A stretch of 64,000 nt of DNA from Kribbella caucasensis (GCF_004361855.1 NZ_SNWQ01000014.1:124001-188000); one strand, 5' to 3'. Counted from the stretch's first letter, positions 16,028-24,791 are shown. A program made the numbers and translations. Notes: generated by a model from the sequence alone, not told the origin.

Positions 16028-18199
16028 ATGACAGAGCAACCAGCACGCCCCGTAATCCCCGCGCCGACGCAAGGTCGGCGCGGGGACGCGGTACGGGCTC
16101 GGCGGGGGGATGTGGGGTGGGGGGCTCGGCGGGCGGACGTGGAGGGGTCCGTCGAGCGGGGTGGAGTGGAGATCGCGTATCAGGTGTTCGGGGACGGGCC
16201 GACGATTCTGTTGTTGCCGACCTGGCCGATCGTGACTTCGCGGTGCTGGAAGGCTCAGGTTCCTTATCTGGCACGGCATTTCCGGGTGATCACCTTCGAC
16301 GCTCGTGGTTCCGGCGGATCAGGGCGGCCGGTCGGCGCAGTGGCGTACGACGACACCGAGTTCATCGCCGACACCCTCGCCGTCCTCGACGCGACCCAGA
16401 CCGCGTCCGCAGTACTGGTCGGATTCTCCCGCGGTTGCCCCTGGGCCCTGGAGGTGGCGCTGGACCAGCCGGACCGCGTACTGGGCGTGATCTGCATCGG
16501 CCCGGCGACCAGGCTCACCCCGATGCTCGAGGAACGCACCCGCTGGACCTTCGACGCGCGCCACGACACCACCGAAGGCTGGGCGAAGTACAACCGGCAC
16601 TACTGGGTCGAGGGCGGGTACGACGACTTCGTGGAGTACTTCTTCACCAAGCTGTTCCCGGAGCCGCACTCCACCAAGCAGATCGAGGACACGATCGGCT
16701 GGGCCCACGAGATCGCCCCGGAGCGACTCGTCGACACCGAGGACGGGCGCCAGAACCATCTGCCCCCGGAACGGTTCGCCGACCTCCACCAACCGGTCCT
16801 CGTCATCCACGGCTCCGACGACGCGATCCGCCCGCACGCCGAGGGAGCGCGGCTCGCCGAACTGACCGGTGGTTCGCTGCTCACGGTCGCGGGCGGCGGC
16901 CACGCACCACACGCCCGCGACCCGGTCGTGGTCAACCATTCGATCAAGGACTTCACCGATCGCGTCGCACCCCGCCCGGTACGCCGTACCTGGGTGCGCG
17001 CAGCCGGACGGCCCCGCCGAGCCCTCTACTTGTCGTCACCGATCGGCCTCGGCCATGCCCGTCGGGACCTGGCGATCGCCCTCGAACTGCGCGTGCATCA
17101 CCCGGATCTGCAGATCGACTGGCTCGCCCAGCACCCCGTCACCCGGGTACTCGCGGACGCCGGCGAGACCGTGCACCCGGCGTCGAAGTGGCTGTTCAAC
17201 GAGTCGAGGCACATCGAGTTCGAGGCCGACGAGCACGACCTGCATGCGTTCCAGGCGATCCGGCGGATGGACGAGATCCTGGTGGCGAACTTCCACACCT
17301 TCGCCGACTTAGTGGCGGACGAGCACTACGACCTGGTGATCGGGGACGAGGCCTGGGAGGTGGACTACTTCCTGCACGAGAACCCGGAGCTGAAGAGGTT
17401 CGCCTACGCCTGGCTGACCGACTTCGTCGGCTGGCTGCCGATGCCGGATGGCGGGATCGAGGAGGCTGCGCTGACCGCCGACTACAACGCGGAGATGATC
17501 GAGCAGCGGGCGCGGTACCACCGGCTCCGGGACCGGTCGATCTTCGTCGGCGACCCGGACGACATCGTCGACGCGACCTTCGGACCAGGACTGCCCACGA
17601 TCCGCGACTGGACCGAACGCAACTTCGACTTCGCCGGCTACGTGACCGGATTCGAGCCGGAGCCGGTGGATCGCGCGTCGCTCGGGTACCGGACCGATCG
17701 GCCGCTGTGTGTGGTGACGGTGGGCGGCTCGGGGGTCGGATCCTCCTTGCTGCACAGGATTCTCGCCGCGGTCCCGGCGGCGCGGGGACTCGTACCGGGG
17801 CTGGAGTTCGTGATCGTCACCGGGCCGCGCATCGATCCCGCGTCGCTGCCTCGTGTGCCCGGGGTGTCGATCCGCGGGTATCTGCCGGACCTGCACCGGC
17901 ATCTGGCGGCCGCGGATCTCGCCATCACGCAAGGCGGTCTGACGACGTGCATGGAGCTCACGGCCCAGCGGATCCCCTTCCTGTACGTCCCGCTGCGGCA
18001 TCACTTCGAGCAGAACTTCCACGTCGCCGCCCGACTGGATCGCTACAACGCCGGCCACCGCCTCAGCTACCCAGAAGCCGCCGACCCGACCCGCCTCGCC
18101 GAAGCGATCGCCAAGGCCCTCACCCAGCCGATCGACTACCTCCCAGTCGCAACCACCGGCGCCACCCAAGCCGCCAACCTCCTCGCTCCACTCCTCTGA
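16028..18199 (+). CDS. Alpha/beta hydrolase-glycosyltransferase fusion protein
   Basis: A 723-residue two-domain protein. Residues 45-310 form an alpha/beta hydrolase: nucleophile Ser134 in GFSRG, the acid in HGSDD (264/265) and a histidine in GGGHAPH (292/295). Residues 330-723 form a GT-B glycosyltransferase of the MurG/UGT type: LSSPIGLGHARRDLAIALEL at its start, TVGGSGVGS in the linker, and ITQGGLTTCMELTAQRIPFLY with HHFEQNFHVA as the donor-binding region. It may hydrolyse and glycosylate related intermediates. ATG 16028 has GGGGGAAG upstream, but family homology begins near residue 33, and a hairpin lies in codons 10-20, so GTG 16112 may be the true start. Confidence 0.85.
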   Translation: MTEQPARPVIPAPTQGRRGDAVRARRGDVGWGARRADVEGSVERGGVEIAYQVFGDGPTILLLPTWPIVTSRCWKAQVPYLARHFRVITFDARGSGGSGRPVGAVAYDDTEFIADTLAVLDATQTASAVLVGFSRGCPWALEVALDQPDRVLGVICIGPATRLTPMLEERTRWTFDARHDTTEGWAKYNRHYWVEGGYDDFVEYFFTKLFPEPHSTKQIEDTIGWAHEIAPERLVDTEDGRQNHLPPERFADLHQPVLVIHGSDDAIRPHAEGARLAELTGGSLLTVAGGGHAPHARDPVVVNHSIKDFTDRVAPRPVRRTWVRAAGRPRRALYLSSPIGLGHARRDLAIALELRVHHPDLQIDWLAQHPVTRVLADAGETVHPASKWLFNESRHIEFEADEHDLHAFQAIRRMDEILVANFHTFADLVADEHYDLVIGDEAWEVDYFLHENPELKRFAYAWLTDFVGWLPMPDGGIEEAALTADYNAEMIEQRARYHRLRDRSIFVGDPDDIVDATFGPGLPTIRDWTERNFDFAGYVTGFEPEPVDRASLGYRTDRPLCVVTVGGSGVGSSLLHRILAAVPAARGLVPGLEFVIVTGPRIDPASLPRVPGVSIRGYLPDLHRHLAAADLAITQGGLTTCMELTAQRIPFLYVPLRHHFEQNFHVAARLDRYNAGHRLSYPEAADPTRLAEAIAKALTQPIDYLPVATTGATQAANLLAPLL
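16056..16086 (+). terminator. Strong 13-bp hairpin near the fusion gene start
   Basis: TCCCCGCGCCGAC (16056-16068) pairs perfectly with GTCGGCGCGGGGA (16074-16086) over a 5-nt loop. It lies 54 bp after the methyltransferase stop. If the fusion gene starts at GTG 16112 this is an intergenic terminator or attenuator; if it starts at 16028 it is in the coding region. Confidence 0.5.
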
Positions 18200-18237
18200 C
18201 CTCCCCACCTGCCTCCCACCCCGCTCTGCCCCGCCCA

Positions 18238-18430
18238 AGCACCCGCACAACCCGCACCCCGCCCGCACAACCCGCACCTCGCACAGCCCGTACCCCGCCC
18301 GCACAACCCGTACCCGCCCGCACAACCCGTACCTCGCACAACCCGCGCCTCGGCCACCCCGCACAACCTGCGCCCCCACGCAACCGACACCCTGCACGAC
18401 CGGCACCCGCACCCCACCGACACCCGCACA
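18238..18430. repeat. CGCACAACCCG-type degenerate repeat cluster
   Basis: About a dozen imperfect copies of CGCACAACCCG(C/T)ACC occur in head-to-tail arrangement, filling most of the gap (18200-18505) between the fusion gene and the ArsR gene. Copies are adjacent without unique spacers. No coding frame in the gap looks real; the remainder is the ArsR leader. Confidence 0.75.
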
Positions 18431-18505
18431 ACCCCATCCGGGGCTCACGCACCCCGCACCCCCTCTGTTTCCGCGGCTTCCGCGAAGGGTGGAGGGCTGC
18501 TGCAC

Positions 18506-18865
18506 TTGACTGATACTTCACCGTCTGGTGAAGTGTTCGGTGTGCTGACGACGACGTTCGGGGCGCTGGCGGATCCGACTCGGCTGGCCATTGTGGAACG
18601 GCTGAGCCGGAGTGAGGCGACGATGAGCGAACTGTCCGCGCCGCACGAGCTGAGTCCGCCGGCGATGACGAAACACGTCGGCGTGCTGGTCGACGCGGGG
18701 CTGGTGACCCGGCGCAAGGTGGGCCGCACCGTCGTCTGCGCGTTGCGGCCGGCCCAACTGTCCGAAGTACAGGCCTGGCTCGGCGATCTCACGACGTACT
18801 GGAACCGCACCGTCGATCGACTGGCGGAGCTCGTGGAGGGAGAAGGCGATGACGACCGGCACTGA
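18506..18865 (+). CDS. ArsR-family transcriptional regulator
   Basis: A 119-residue winged-helix protein with the ArsR core (FGALADPTRLAIVERLSRSEATMSELS...LSPPAMTKHVGVLVDAGLVTRRKVGRTVVCAL). No metal-binding cysteines are present; this subgroup usually controls a neighbouring SRPBCC gene. The start could be TTG 18506, which has GGTGGAGGG 10 bp upstream, or GTG 18533/18542, placed after the 20-bp palindrome at 18515. It overlaps the SRPBCC gene, so the two are translationally coupled. Confidence 0.88.
   Translation: MTDTSPSGEVFGVLTTTFGALADPTRLAIVERLSRSEATMSELSAPHELSPPAMTKHVGVLVDAGLVTRRKVGRTVVCALRPAQLSEVQAWLGDLTTYWNRTVDRLAELVEGEGDDDRH
18515..18534. promoter_or_regulatory. Palindromic operator at the arsR-type start
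   Basis: ACTTCACC-GTCT-GGTGAAGT is a perfect 8-bp inverted repeat with a 4-bp centre. It lies at the 5' end of the ArsR gene, a normal place for autoregulation by this family. Binding by this ArsR protein is inferred. Confidence 0.6.
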
Positions 18866-19295
18866 GATCCGGATCGAACGGGTGCTGAAGGCAACGATCG
18901 GGAAGGTGTACGACGCCTGGACCCAGGTCGACCTGCTCGCCCAGTGGTACTGCCCGAACCCCGCCCTCGACCTCAAAGTCGATGCGGACGTCCGCGTCGG
19001 CGGCGACTACGTCGTGGTGATGGGCCCGTACGTCGTCCGCGGCACCTATCTCGAGGTCGAGCCGCCAACTCGGCTGGCCTTCACCTGGAAGTGGGACGAG
19101 GACGACGGCGACCCGACCGAGGTCCGGGTCGAGCTGACCGAGGTCGACGACGGCACCCGGATGCTCCTCACCCACACGGGGTTCGCCGACGCCGAGGACG
19201 CCACCCGCCACCAGGAAGGCTGGGGACCCGAACTCGACCGCCTGGCCGCCCTCCTCAACCCGCCACAGCCCGACCCCACAACCGATCGAGCCTGA
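18849..19295 (+). CDS. SRPBCC (AHSA1-like) domain protein
   Basis: A 148-residue helix-grip protein: IRIERVLKATIGKVYDAWTQVDLLAQWYCPN at the N-terminus, the RGTYLEVEPPTRLAFTWKW strand region, and the ending GWGPELDRLAALL typical of AHSA1/START-like proteins. It binds an unknown hydrophobic ligand. It overlaps the ArsR gene by 17 bp (ATG 18849), forming the common ArsR-SRPBCC pair; a second such pair lies at 41704-42656. Confidence 0.87.
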   Translation: MTTGTEIRIERVLKATIGKVYDAWTQVDLLAQWYCPNPALDLKVDADVRVGGDYVVVMGPYVVRGTYLEVEPPTRLAFTWKWDEDDGDPTEVRVELTEVDDGTRMLLTHTGFADAEDATRHQEGWGPELDRLAALLNPPQPDPTTDRA

Positions 19296-19310
19296 CCACG
19301 AGCAGGACGA

Positions 19311-20066
19311 TCACCGCTCGACAGCTCGGCCCCGCAAGCGGTCGAGGGTGACGACGAGGACGACGGTCACCGCGAGCAGCACCAGCGACTCGGCCGCGGC
19401 GACGAAGGTCTGACCGCGATCCGTCAGCGCGAACACGCTCACCGGCAAGGTCCGCCACGACGCCGGATACACCATGATCGTCGCGCCGACCTCGCCCATC
19501 GACAGCGCGACGGACAGGCTCGCCGCCGACACGATCGCGGGGCGCAGCATTGGCAGCCGTACCTGCCAGAGCACGCGCGCAGGCGAAGCGCCAAGCGATG
19601 CGGCGACATCCGCGTAGGCGTCATCGGTACGTTGCAGGGCGGCCGCGACCGTGCCGTAGGTGAACGCGACCATCAACACGAGATGGGCGATCACCACGAT
19701 CCACTTGGTTCCGTTGAGTAACAAAGGCGGCCGCGAGAACGCGACCAGCAAGCCCAGACCGACAACGACCGACGGTACGGCGATCGGCAGGTGGTACAAC
19801 GCATCGGTGAAGCGCACGAGCGGTGCGGACGCAGTACGGCTCGCCAACGCAGCCCAGGTGCCGAACACGACCGCCAGCAGTCCACCGAGCAACGCTGTCT
19901 GCAGGCTTACCGTCAACGAGGCCAACTCGTCGCCTGACAACGCATCGCGCAGGTGGGACGTGGTCGGGTCGGACGGGAACACGCCGTTCCAGCTGCCCGA
20001 GAACGCCGCGGCACCGACCACGACGAACGGCGCGAGCACGAGTACTGCGAGCACGATCGCGAACAC
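19311..20066 (-). CDS. phnV: ABC transporter permease, 2-aminoethylphosphonate type
   Basis: A 251-residue inner-membrane permease with about six helices and the EAA loop ADVAASLGASPARVLWQVRLPMLRPA for ATPase docking. It belongs to the PotC/PhnV-like branch of spermidine/iron/phosphonate permeases. It is the last gene of the six-gene phosphonate operon, starting at GTG 20066, 25 bp after its partner permease. The gene name follows the Salmonella phnSTUV system by analogy; which permease is U and which V is arbitrary. Confidence 0.8.
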   Translation of the reverse strand: MFAIVLAVLVLAPFVVVGAAAFSGSWNGVFPSDPTTSHLRDALSGDELASLTVSLQTALLGGLLAVVFGTWAALASRTASAPLVRFTDALYHLPIAVPSVVVGLGLLVAFSRPPLLLNGTKWIVVIAHLVLMVAFTYGTVAAALQRTDDAYADVAASLGASPARVLWQVRLPMLRPAIVSAASLSVALSMGEVGATIMVYPASWRTLPVSVFALTDRGQTFVAAAESLVLLAVTVVLVVTLDRLRGRAVER

Positions 20067-20091
20067 GAATCAGGTGACGAGTCGGCCGGGT

Positions 20092-20925
20092 CTAGTCCAG
20101 ACGAGCACGGCGACCTCCGAGGGCGGACCGAAGTACGGCGTACAGGGTGATCGACAGCAGGATCTGGACGACGGCGATCACGCAGGCGCCCGGGTAGTCG
20201 AACATCACGATGCCCTTGGTGTGCACGAGCATCGGCAACGTCGTGGTGTCGCGAGCGCCGAGGAACAGCACGATCCCGAACTCGTTGAGCGTGAGCAGCA
20301 GGGTCAGACTCCCACCGGCGACGAGTGCGGGTTTCACCTCGGGCAGCACGATCTTGCTCAGTACCCGCCAAGGACCGCCGCCCAGACTCGCCGCGACGTC
20401 CAGCTGGACCCGCGGGATCCGGGCCATTGCCCCGAGCAACGGCCGCATCACGAACGGGGTGTAGAAGGTGATCTCGGCAAGTACGACGGCCCATGGGGTG
20501 GTGAGGAAACCGCCCGCCAGGGAGCCGAGTACGCCGGCCGTTCCGTACAGGAACGTGAACGAAAGCGCGACCAGGAACGACGGCAGGGACAGCATCGCGT
20601 CGACCACGCCGGACACGATCCGCGCGCCGGGGAACGGGACGAAACTGATCACCGCAGCCAGGAACGTCCCGACGATCAGGCAGCCGATGGTCGAAGTCAC
20701 GGAGATCTGGATAGTTCTGATCAACGCGTTCCTGAACTCGGTGGAGCCGACCACCTCGCGCCAGGTCGCCAGACCGCCGGTGAACGATTCCGTCGCCACC
20801 AGCACCAGTGGGTACACGACCAGTGCCGCGAGCAACAAGATCGGCGGCAGCAGCCAAAGGGATCTCTTGGACTGACGCCCTTTGTTACTTGGAGCAACTT
20901 GGAAATTGAGTGCTTCGACGGCCAT
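20092..20925 (-). CDS. phnU: ABC transporter permease, 2-aminoethylphosphonate type
   Basis: A 277-residue permease. It has a cytoplasmic basic N-terminus (NKGRQSKRSLW), six predicted helices, and the EAA loop QLDVAASLGGGPWRVLSKIVLPEVKPA. It forms the transmembrane channel with the neighbouring permease. ATG 20925 overlaps the ATPase stop by one base (TGATG), which selects this start over the longer open frame running to 21156 inside the ATPase gene. The substrate is inferred from the adjacent phosphonate genes. Confidence 0.82.
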   Translation of the reverse strand: MAVEALNFQVAPSNKGRQSKRSLWLLPPILLLAALVVYPLVLVATESFTGGLATWREVVGSTEFRNALIRTIQISVTSTIGCLIVGTFLAAVISFVPFPGARIVSGVVDAMLSLPSFLVALSFTFLYGTAGVLGSLAGGFLTTPWAVVLAEITFYTPFVMRPLLGAMARIPRVQLDVAASLGGGPWRVLSKIVLPEVKPALVAGGSLTLLLTLNEFGIVLFLGARDTTTLPMLVHTKGIVMFDYPGACVIAVVQILLSITLYAVLRSALGGRRARLD

Positions 20926-21959
20926 CAGCGCGTTCCCGCTGGGACCAGGCTGCACGCCTCGGGCGGCAGCACCATCGACACCTGCGCGCCGACCTCCGGC
21001 AACGGTCCACCTGCCGGCACGTCGATGTGCACGCGCACGTCGGGCAGCCCGTCGATCGCACATGTCAGCCGACTCGACGCACCACGCCACTGAGCCGCGA
21101 GAAGTCGCGCCGGCAGACCTCCAGACCCGAGGCGCACCGCGTGCGGCCTGATGCACAACAGGTTGTTGCCTTCCTTCGCCCGGACTCCGGCCAGCGGGTG
21201 GCCGGCTACTCGGACCTCATCGGCCGAAACCTCCACGGGCAGGAGGTTCGCGCCGCCCAGGAAGGATGCGGTGAACGCCGATGGCGGAGCGGCGTACAGG
21301 TCGGCGGACGGAGCGATGTCGACCAGTCGGGCAGCACGCATCACGGCGATGCGGTCGGCGAGCGCGAGAGCTTCGGCCTGGTCGTGGGTGACGTACACGA
21401 TCGCGACGTCGGGGACCTCGCGGCGGAGCTTCTGGAGTTCGTCGAGCATGTCGGCCCGAAGTTGGGCGTCGAGGGCGGCCAGGGGATCGTCCAGGAGGAG
21501 GACGGGCGGCCGGATCGCGAGTGCTCGGGCGATGGCGACTCGTTGCTGCTGGCCGCCGGACAACTCGCGCGGGAATCGCCTGGCGTAGGTGCTCATACCG
21601 ACCATGTCGAGCATCTCCGCGACCCGCCTGGTCACCTCGGCCTTCGGTCTGCGGGCCGCTCGGAGGCCGAAGGCGACGTTGTCGGCGACCCGGAGATGCG
21701 GGAAGAGGGCGTACTGCTGGACGACGACTCCGATCCCCCGCTTGGCCGGTGGAACGTCGGTGACGTCGACGCCGGCGATCCTGATCCGGCCGCGGCTCGG
21801 CCGGACGAAGCCGGCGACCGCCTTGAGCGCCGTCGACTTCCCCGAACCGGACGGGCCGAGGAGAGCAACCGTCTCCCCGGCCGCCACGGTGAGGTTCAGA
21901 CCCTCCAGCGCACACGTCCGGCCGAAGTGCACCGTGACGTCCTCGAGCTGGACGGTCAT
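20925..21959 (-). CDS. phnT: ABC transporter ATPase, phosphonate/polyamine type
   Basis: A 344-residue ATPase. Walker A is LGPSGSGKST, the Q-loop is VVQQYALFPH, the signature is LSGGQQQR, Walker B is VLLLDDP and the H-loop is YVTHDQ. The C-terminal 100 residues form a TOBE-like regulatory domain (NNLLCIRPHAVRLG). It energises import through the two following permeases. Its start overlaps the binding-protein stop by 4 bp. All catalytic motifs are intact. Confidence 0.9.
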   Translation of the reverse strand: MTVQLEDVTVHFGRTCALEGLNLTVAAGETVALLGPSGSGKSTALKAVAGFVRPSRGRIRIAGVDVTDVPPAKRGIGVVVQQYALFPHLRVADNVAFGLRAARRPKAEVTRRVAEMLDMVGMSTYARRFPRELSGGQQQRVAIARALAIRPPVLLLDDPLAALDAQLRADMLDELQKLRREVPDVAIVYVTHDQAEALALADRIAVMRAARLVDIAPSADLYAAPPSAFTASFLGGANLLPVEVSADEVRVAGHPLAGVRAKEGNNLLCIRPHAVRLGSGGLPARLLAAQWRGASSRLTCAIDGLPDVRVHIDVPAGGPLPEVGAQVSMVLPPEACSLVPAGTR

Positions 21960-22987
21960 CCCTGCACGGCCTTCTTATAGGCCGCCGCATCCGCATCGAG
22001 TTCGGCCAGCACCGTCGTCCAGTCCGGCTGCCAGACCTCGACCCCGGCGATCAACTTACTCACTGTTTGGAAGTTGGCATCGGTCGGCTTCACGTCGGCG
22101 CGGGCCGGGATCCCGAAGGCGTCACTCGAGGCGGTCTGCTGGGCCTCGGTCGAGAGCAGGTAATCCATCAGCTTCTTCCCGCCGTCGGTGTTCGGGGCGT
22201 TCGCACCGAGACCCATCACGTACGGAAGGGCGAGGGTGGTCCGCTTGCCGTCCTTGCCGGCCGGAAAGAACACACTGAACGCGGACTTGTCGTTGGTGAT
22301 CGAGGTGAGGTTCATCTGGACATCGCCGTTCGCGACCCAGATCTCACCCTTGCTCACCTTCGGCTGGAGCTTGCCGGTGGATGCGGACGGGCCGACGTTG
22401 TTCGTCTCCAGCTTGGCCAGATAGTCGAGCGCGCCTTGCTTGCCGAGCAGGTGTTGCAGGAGCAGGAGGACCGCCGTACCGTCGCCGGCCTGGCCGGGAG
22501 TCGAGTACTGGACCTTGCCCTTGAACCGCGGGTCGAGCAGATCATCGAAGGTCTTCGGCTGGCCGGCCTTCTGGTTCTCGATGAAGCTCAGGTAGTTGTC
22601 GATCACGGTGACGTAGTCGGACCCCTTCAGGCCCTTCACCTGGTCGGCACCCGGTACGTCGTACGGCTGCAGCAGTTTGTCGGCCGATGCCTTCTGGATG
22701 AACGGCGGCAGCGTGACCACGACATCGGCCTGCGGGTTCGACTTCTCCTTCTGCAACCGGGAGACGACCTCGCCGGAGCCGGCCTCGACCAACTGGACCT
22801 TGATCCCGGTCTGCTGGGTGAATGCGTCGAAGCGGGTCTTGTACCAGTCGGCCAGCCCGTCCGCGCTGTAGACGGTGACGGTCTTGGCGGTGTCCGTGGA
22901 TGCCGCTCCGGTGCCACCACAGGCGGCGGTGGTGAGCGAGATCGTGGTGAGCAGGGTGGCGGCGAGCAGAGTTCTGAGGGCCTTCAC
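21956..22987 (-). CDS. phnS: Periplasmic-type binding lipoprotein for 2-aminoethylphosphonate
   Basis: A 343-residue lipoprotein. The signal peptide ends in the lipobox TTAAC with Cys23 as the lipidation site. The remainder is a cluster-1-type binding protein (VTVYSADGLADWYKTRFDAFTQQTGIKVQLVEAGSGE, ADVVVTLPPFIQKA), close in style to PhnS/iron(III)-binding proteins. The ligand is inferred from the operon, which also encodes a phosphonatase-like enzyme. It overlaps the genes on both sides by 4 bp. Confidence 0.87.
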   Translation of the reverse strand: MKALRTLLAATLLTTISLTTAACGGTGAASTDTAKTVTVYSADGLADWYKTRFDAFTQQTGIKVQLVEAGSGEVVSRLQKEKSNPQADVVVTLPPFIQKASADKLLQPYDVPGADQVKGLKGSDYVTVIDNYLSFIENQKAGQPKTFDDLLDPRFKGKVQYSTPGQAGDGTAVLLLLQHLLGKQGALDYLAKLETNNVGPSASTGKLQPKVSKGEIWVANGDVQMNLTSITNDKSAFSVFFPAGKDGKRTTLALPYVMGLGANAPNTDGGKKLMDYLLSTEAQQTASSDAFGIPARADVKPTDANFQTVSKLIAGVEVWQPDWTTVLAELDADAAAYKKAVQG

Positions 22988-23691
22988 TTCTCCAGCTTTC
23001 GGTCTCGGAGCAACCCGGGCAGGTCCCGGATGGATTCGATGACGTGCGTGGCGCCGGCGGCTTCGAGCTGTTCCTTGCCATGGGCACCGGTGAGGACCCC
23101 GGCGACCAGGCCGGCACCGGCCCGCCTCCCCGAGGTCATGTCGTAGGCGGTGTCGCCGGCCACGGCCACCGCGGCCATGGCGTCGGCTTGCAGTTCCAGA
23201 ACGGCCTTGAGGACCATGTCCGGATGGGGACGGCCCCGTCCGGCCTGGGCCGGGCAGAGGGTGAGATCGGGGAGATCACGCCAGCCGAGCGCGGTCAGAA
23301 TGCGCTGCTGGGTGGTCTGGGAGAATCCGGTGGTCAGGCAGACCTTGATCCCGTTGTCTTGAAGCCGCCGGATCGTGTCCTCGGCGCCATCGATCGGGCG
23401 GCAATACCCGTCGTCGACAAGCATGGCGTACGCGGTCTCGAACGCCTTGTTCGCTTGCCGGACAGCGTTTTCGTCCTGGTCGAGGAGATGCCGGAAGACG
23501 GTGATCTTGGACTCGCCCATCGTCGCGCGGACGTACTGGAGCATGTCGTCGTACCGGGGTTCGCCAGAATGGATGCCCTGGGCACCGATCGCCTCGGTGA
23601 AGGCATGCTCAACGAGTCCGTTGTCAGCGACCGTAGTACCGGCCATGTCGAGAACCGCGACCTGAATTCCGGTTGCCGCGTTCGCGTTCAT
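22984..23691 (-). CDS. Phosphonatase-like HAD hydrolase
   Basis: A 235-residue HAD-superfamily enzyme of the phosphonoacetaldehyde-hydrolase-like group. Motif I is LDMAGTTV (nucleophile Asp15); RATMGESKITVFRHLL places Lys62 where PhnX has its Schiff-base lysine; LTTGFS is motif II and VAVAGDTAYDMTSG is motif IV. The predicted reaction is C-P cleavage of phosphonoacetaldehyde to acetaldehyde and phosphate; whether this branch keeps that substrate is not certain. It sits between the FAD oxidoreductase and the transporter genes with 4-bp overlaps. Confidence 0.85.
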   Translation of the reverse strand: MNANAATGIQVAVLDMAGTTVADNGLVEHAFTEAIGAQGIHSGEPRYDDMLQYVRATMGESKITVFRHLLDQDENAVRQANKAFETAYAMLVDDGYCRPIDGAEDTIRRLQDNGIKVCLTTGFSQTTQQRILTALGWRDLPDLTLCPAQAGRGRPHPDMVLKAVLELQADAMAAVAVAGDTAYDMTSGRRAGAGLVAGVLTGAHGKEQLEAAGATHVIESIRDLPGLLRDRKLEK

Positions 23692-24791
23692 CCGGCGACC
23701 GCCTCGAGGCTGGCTTCGGCGATCGCGGGTGCCATCGTCATCCCGCGACCACCCGGGCCGGTGACCAGGTGCACCCCGTCGGCCACGGTACGCCGTACGA
23801 CGACCTCCCCTTGTTCGGTGGCCTGCGAGTAGACACCTGCCCAGCGTCGGGTGATCTCCGGAAGCGGCCCACCGAGGATCTGCTCGACGGTGTCACGGAG
23901 GTGGTCGTACGGCTCGCTGCTGACGTCGAACGGGAACGGCTCGGCGTACTCGTGCGTGTCCCCGATGGTCAGCCCGCCATGCGTCCGCTGAACCATCAGC
24001 AACTGCATGGCGTTGCTCGCGGCAACTGTTGGCTGAGGCGTCTGCCTGAGCGCGTCCAACGCCGGCCCCTGGTACGCCGGGTAGTAGCGGAGGCTGTCCC
24101 CGTCGGCGACCGCGGTGGTCAGCTGCTCGTCGAGCGGAGCCGTCTGCATCATCTGCAACCGGACCCGCCGCAGCGGAAGATCCTCGGTCAGCTCACGAAT
24201 CAGCCCGCCGTGCCAGGCTCCCGTACAGAGAAAGATCAGGTCGGCCGCATACGTCTCACCCTGATCGGAGCGGACCTGATTCGCTTGCACAGCACGAATC
24301 TCGCGGCCGCTGTGGAACTCGTAGCGCCCTGACTTCTGCAGCTCGGTGCGGAGAGCAGGCAGCACCTCGCGCGGCTCGACGATCGCGTCCCGCGTGCATT
24401 CCAGCGCCCCGAGCAGGTCGCCCCGGATGGCCGGATTCCGCTTCCTGGCCTCGTCCGCATCGAGCACCCGGAACCCACGCTCACCGGCATCCGACCGAGC
24501 CGCAGCGTCCTTGGCCACGGCCAACTCGTCCTCGGTCCGGCAGACCGTCAGCGATCCCGCCGGCCGGAAGCTGATCCCGGGTACATGGGCCCACAGCTCC
24601 CGAGCCCGCTGAGCGGTCGCCAACTCCGGCCCGTCCGCCCGCCCGCTGACCCAGACCAGCCCGAAGTTCCGCACGCTGGCCCCGCGAGCCTCGGCCTCCC
24701 GCTCGACCTGGACCACCTGATGCCCCCGCCGCACCGCCTCCCAGGCATGAAACGTGCCCAGCACGCCCCCGCCCACCACGACCACCCGCAC
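23688..24791 (-). CDS. FAD-dependent oxidoreductase of phosphonate clusters (TIGR03364-like)
   Basis: A 367-residue DAO-type flavoprotein. The N-terminal VRVVVVGGGVLGTFHAWEAV is the FAD-binding GxGxxG, followed by EREAEARGASVRNFGLVW. The C-terminal GPGGRGMTMAPAIAEASLEAV closes the FAD site. This family recurs beside phosphonatase-like genes and probably oxidises the amine of an aminophosphonate. GTG 24791 follows AGGAGC by 6 bp. The longer frame from TTG 24839 begins inside the palindromic operator and is rejected. It is the first gene of the operon. Confidence 0.82.
   Translation of the reverse strand: MRVVVVGGGVLGTFHAWEAVRRGHQVVQVEREAEARGASVRNFGLVWVSGRADGPELATAQRARELWAHVPGISFRPAGSLTVCRTEDELAVAKDAAARSDAGERGFRVLDADEARKRNPAIRGDLLGALECTRDAIVEPREVLPALRTELQKSGRYEFHSGREIRAVQANQVRSDQGETYAADLIFLCTGAWHGGLIRELTEDLPLRRVRLQMMQTAPLDEQLTTAVADGDSLRYYPAYQGPALDALRQTPQPTVAASNAMQLLMVQRTHGGLTIGDTHEYAEPFPFDVSSEPYDHLRDTVEQILGGPLPEITRRWAGVYSQATEQGEVVVRRTVADGVHLVTGPGGRGMTMAPAIAEASLEAVAG

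Noticed and set aside
18238..18430. CRISPR or minisatellite gene array
   Set aside because: Units are adjacent and degenerate without spacers or a coding frame.
16117..18513. 798-codon frame overlapping the hydrolase-glycosyltransferase gene
   Set aside because: Arg/Pro-rich shadow with no domain; the other frame has two complete domains.
20926..21156. N-terminal extension of the PhnU permease
   Set aside because: Lies within the ATPase gene; ATG 20925 overlaps the ATPase stop and starts a normal permease.
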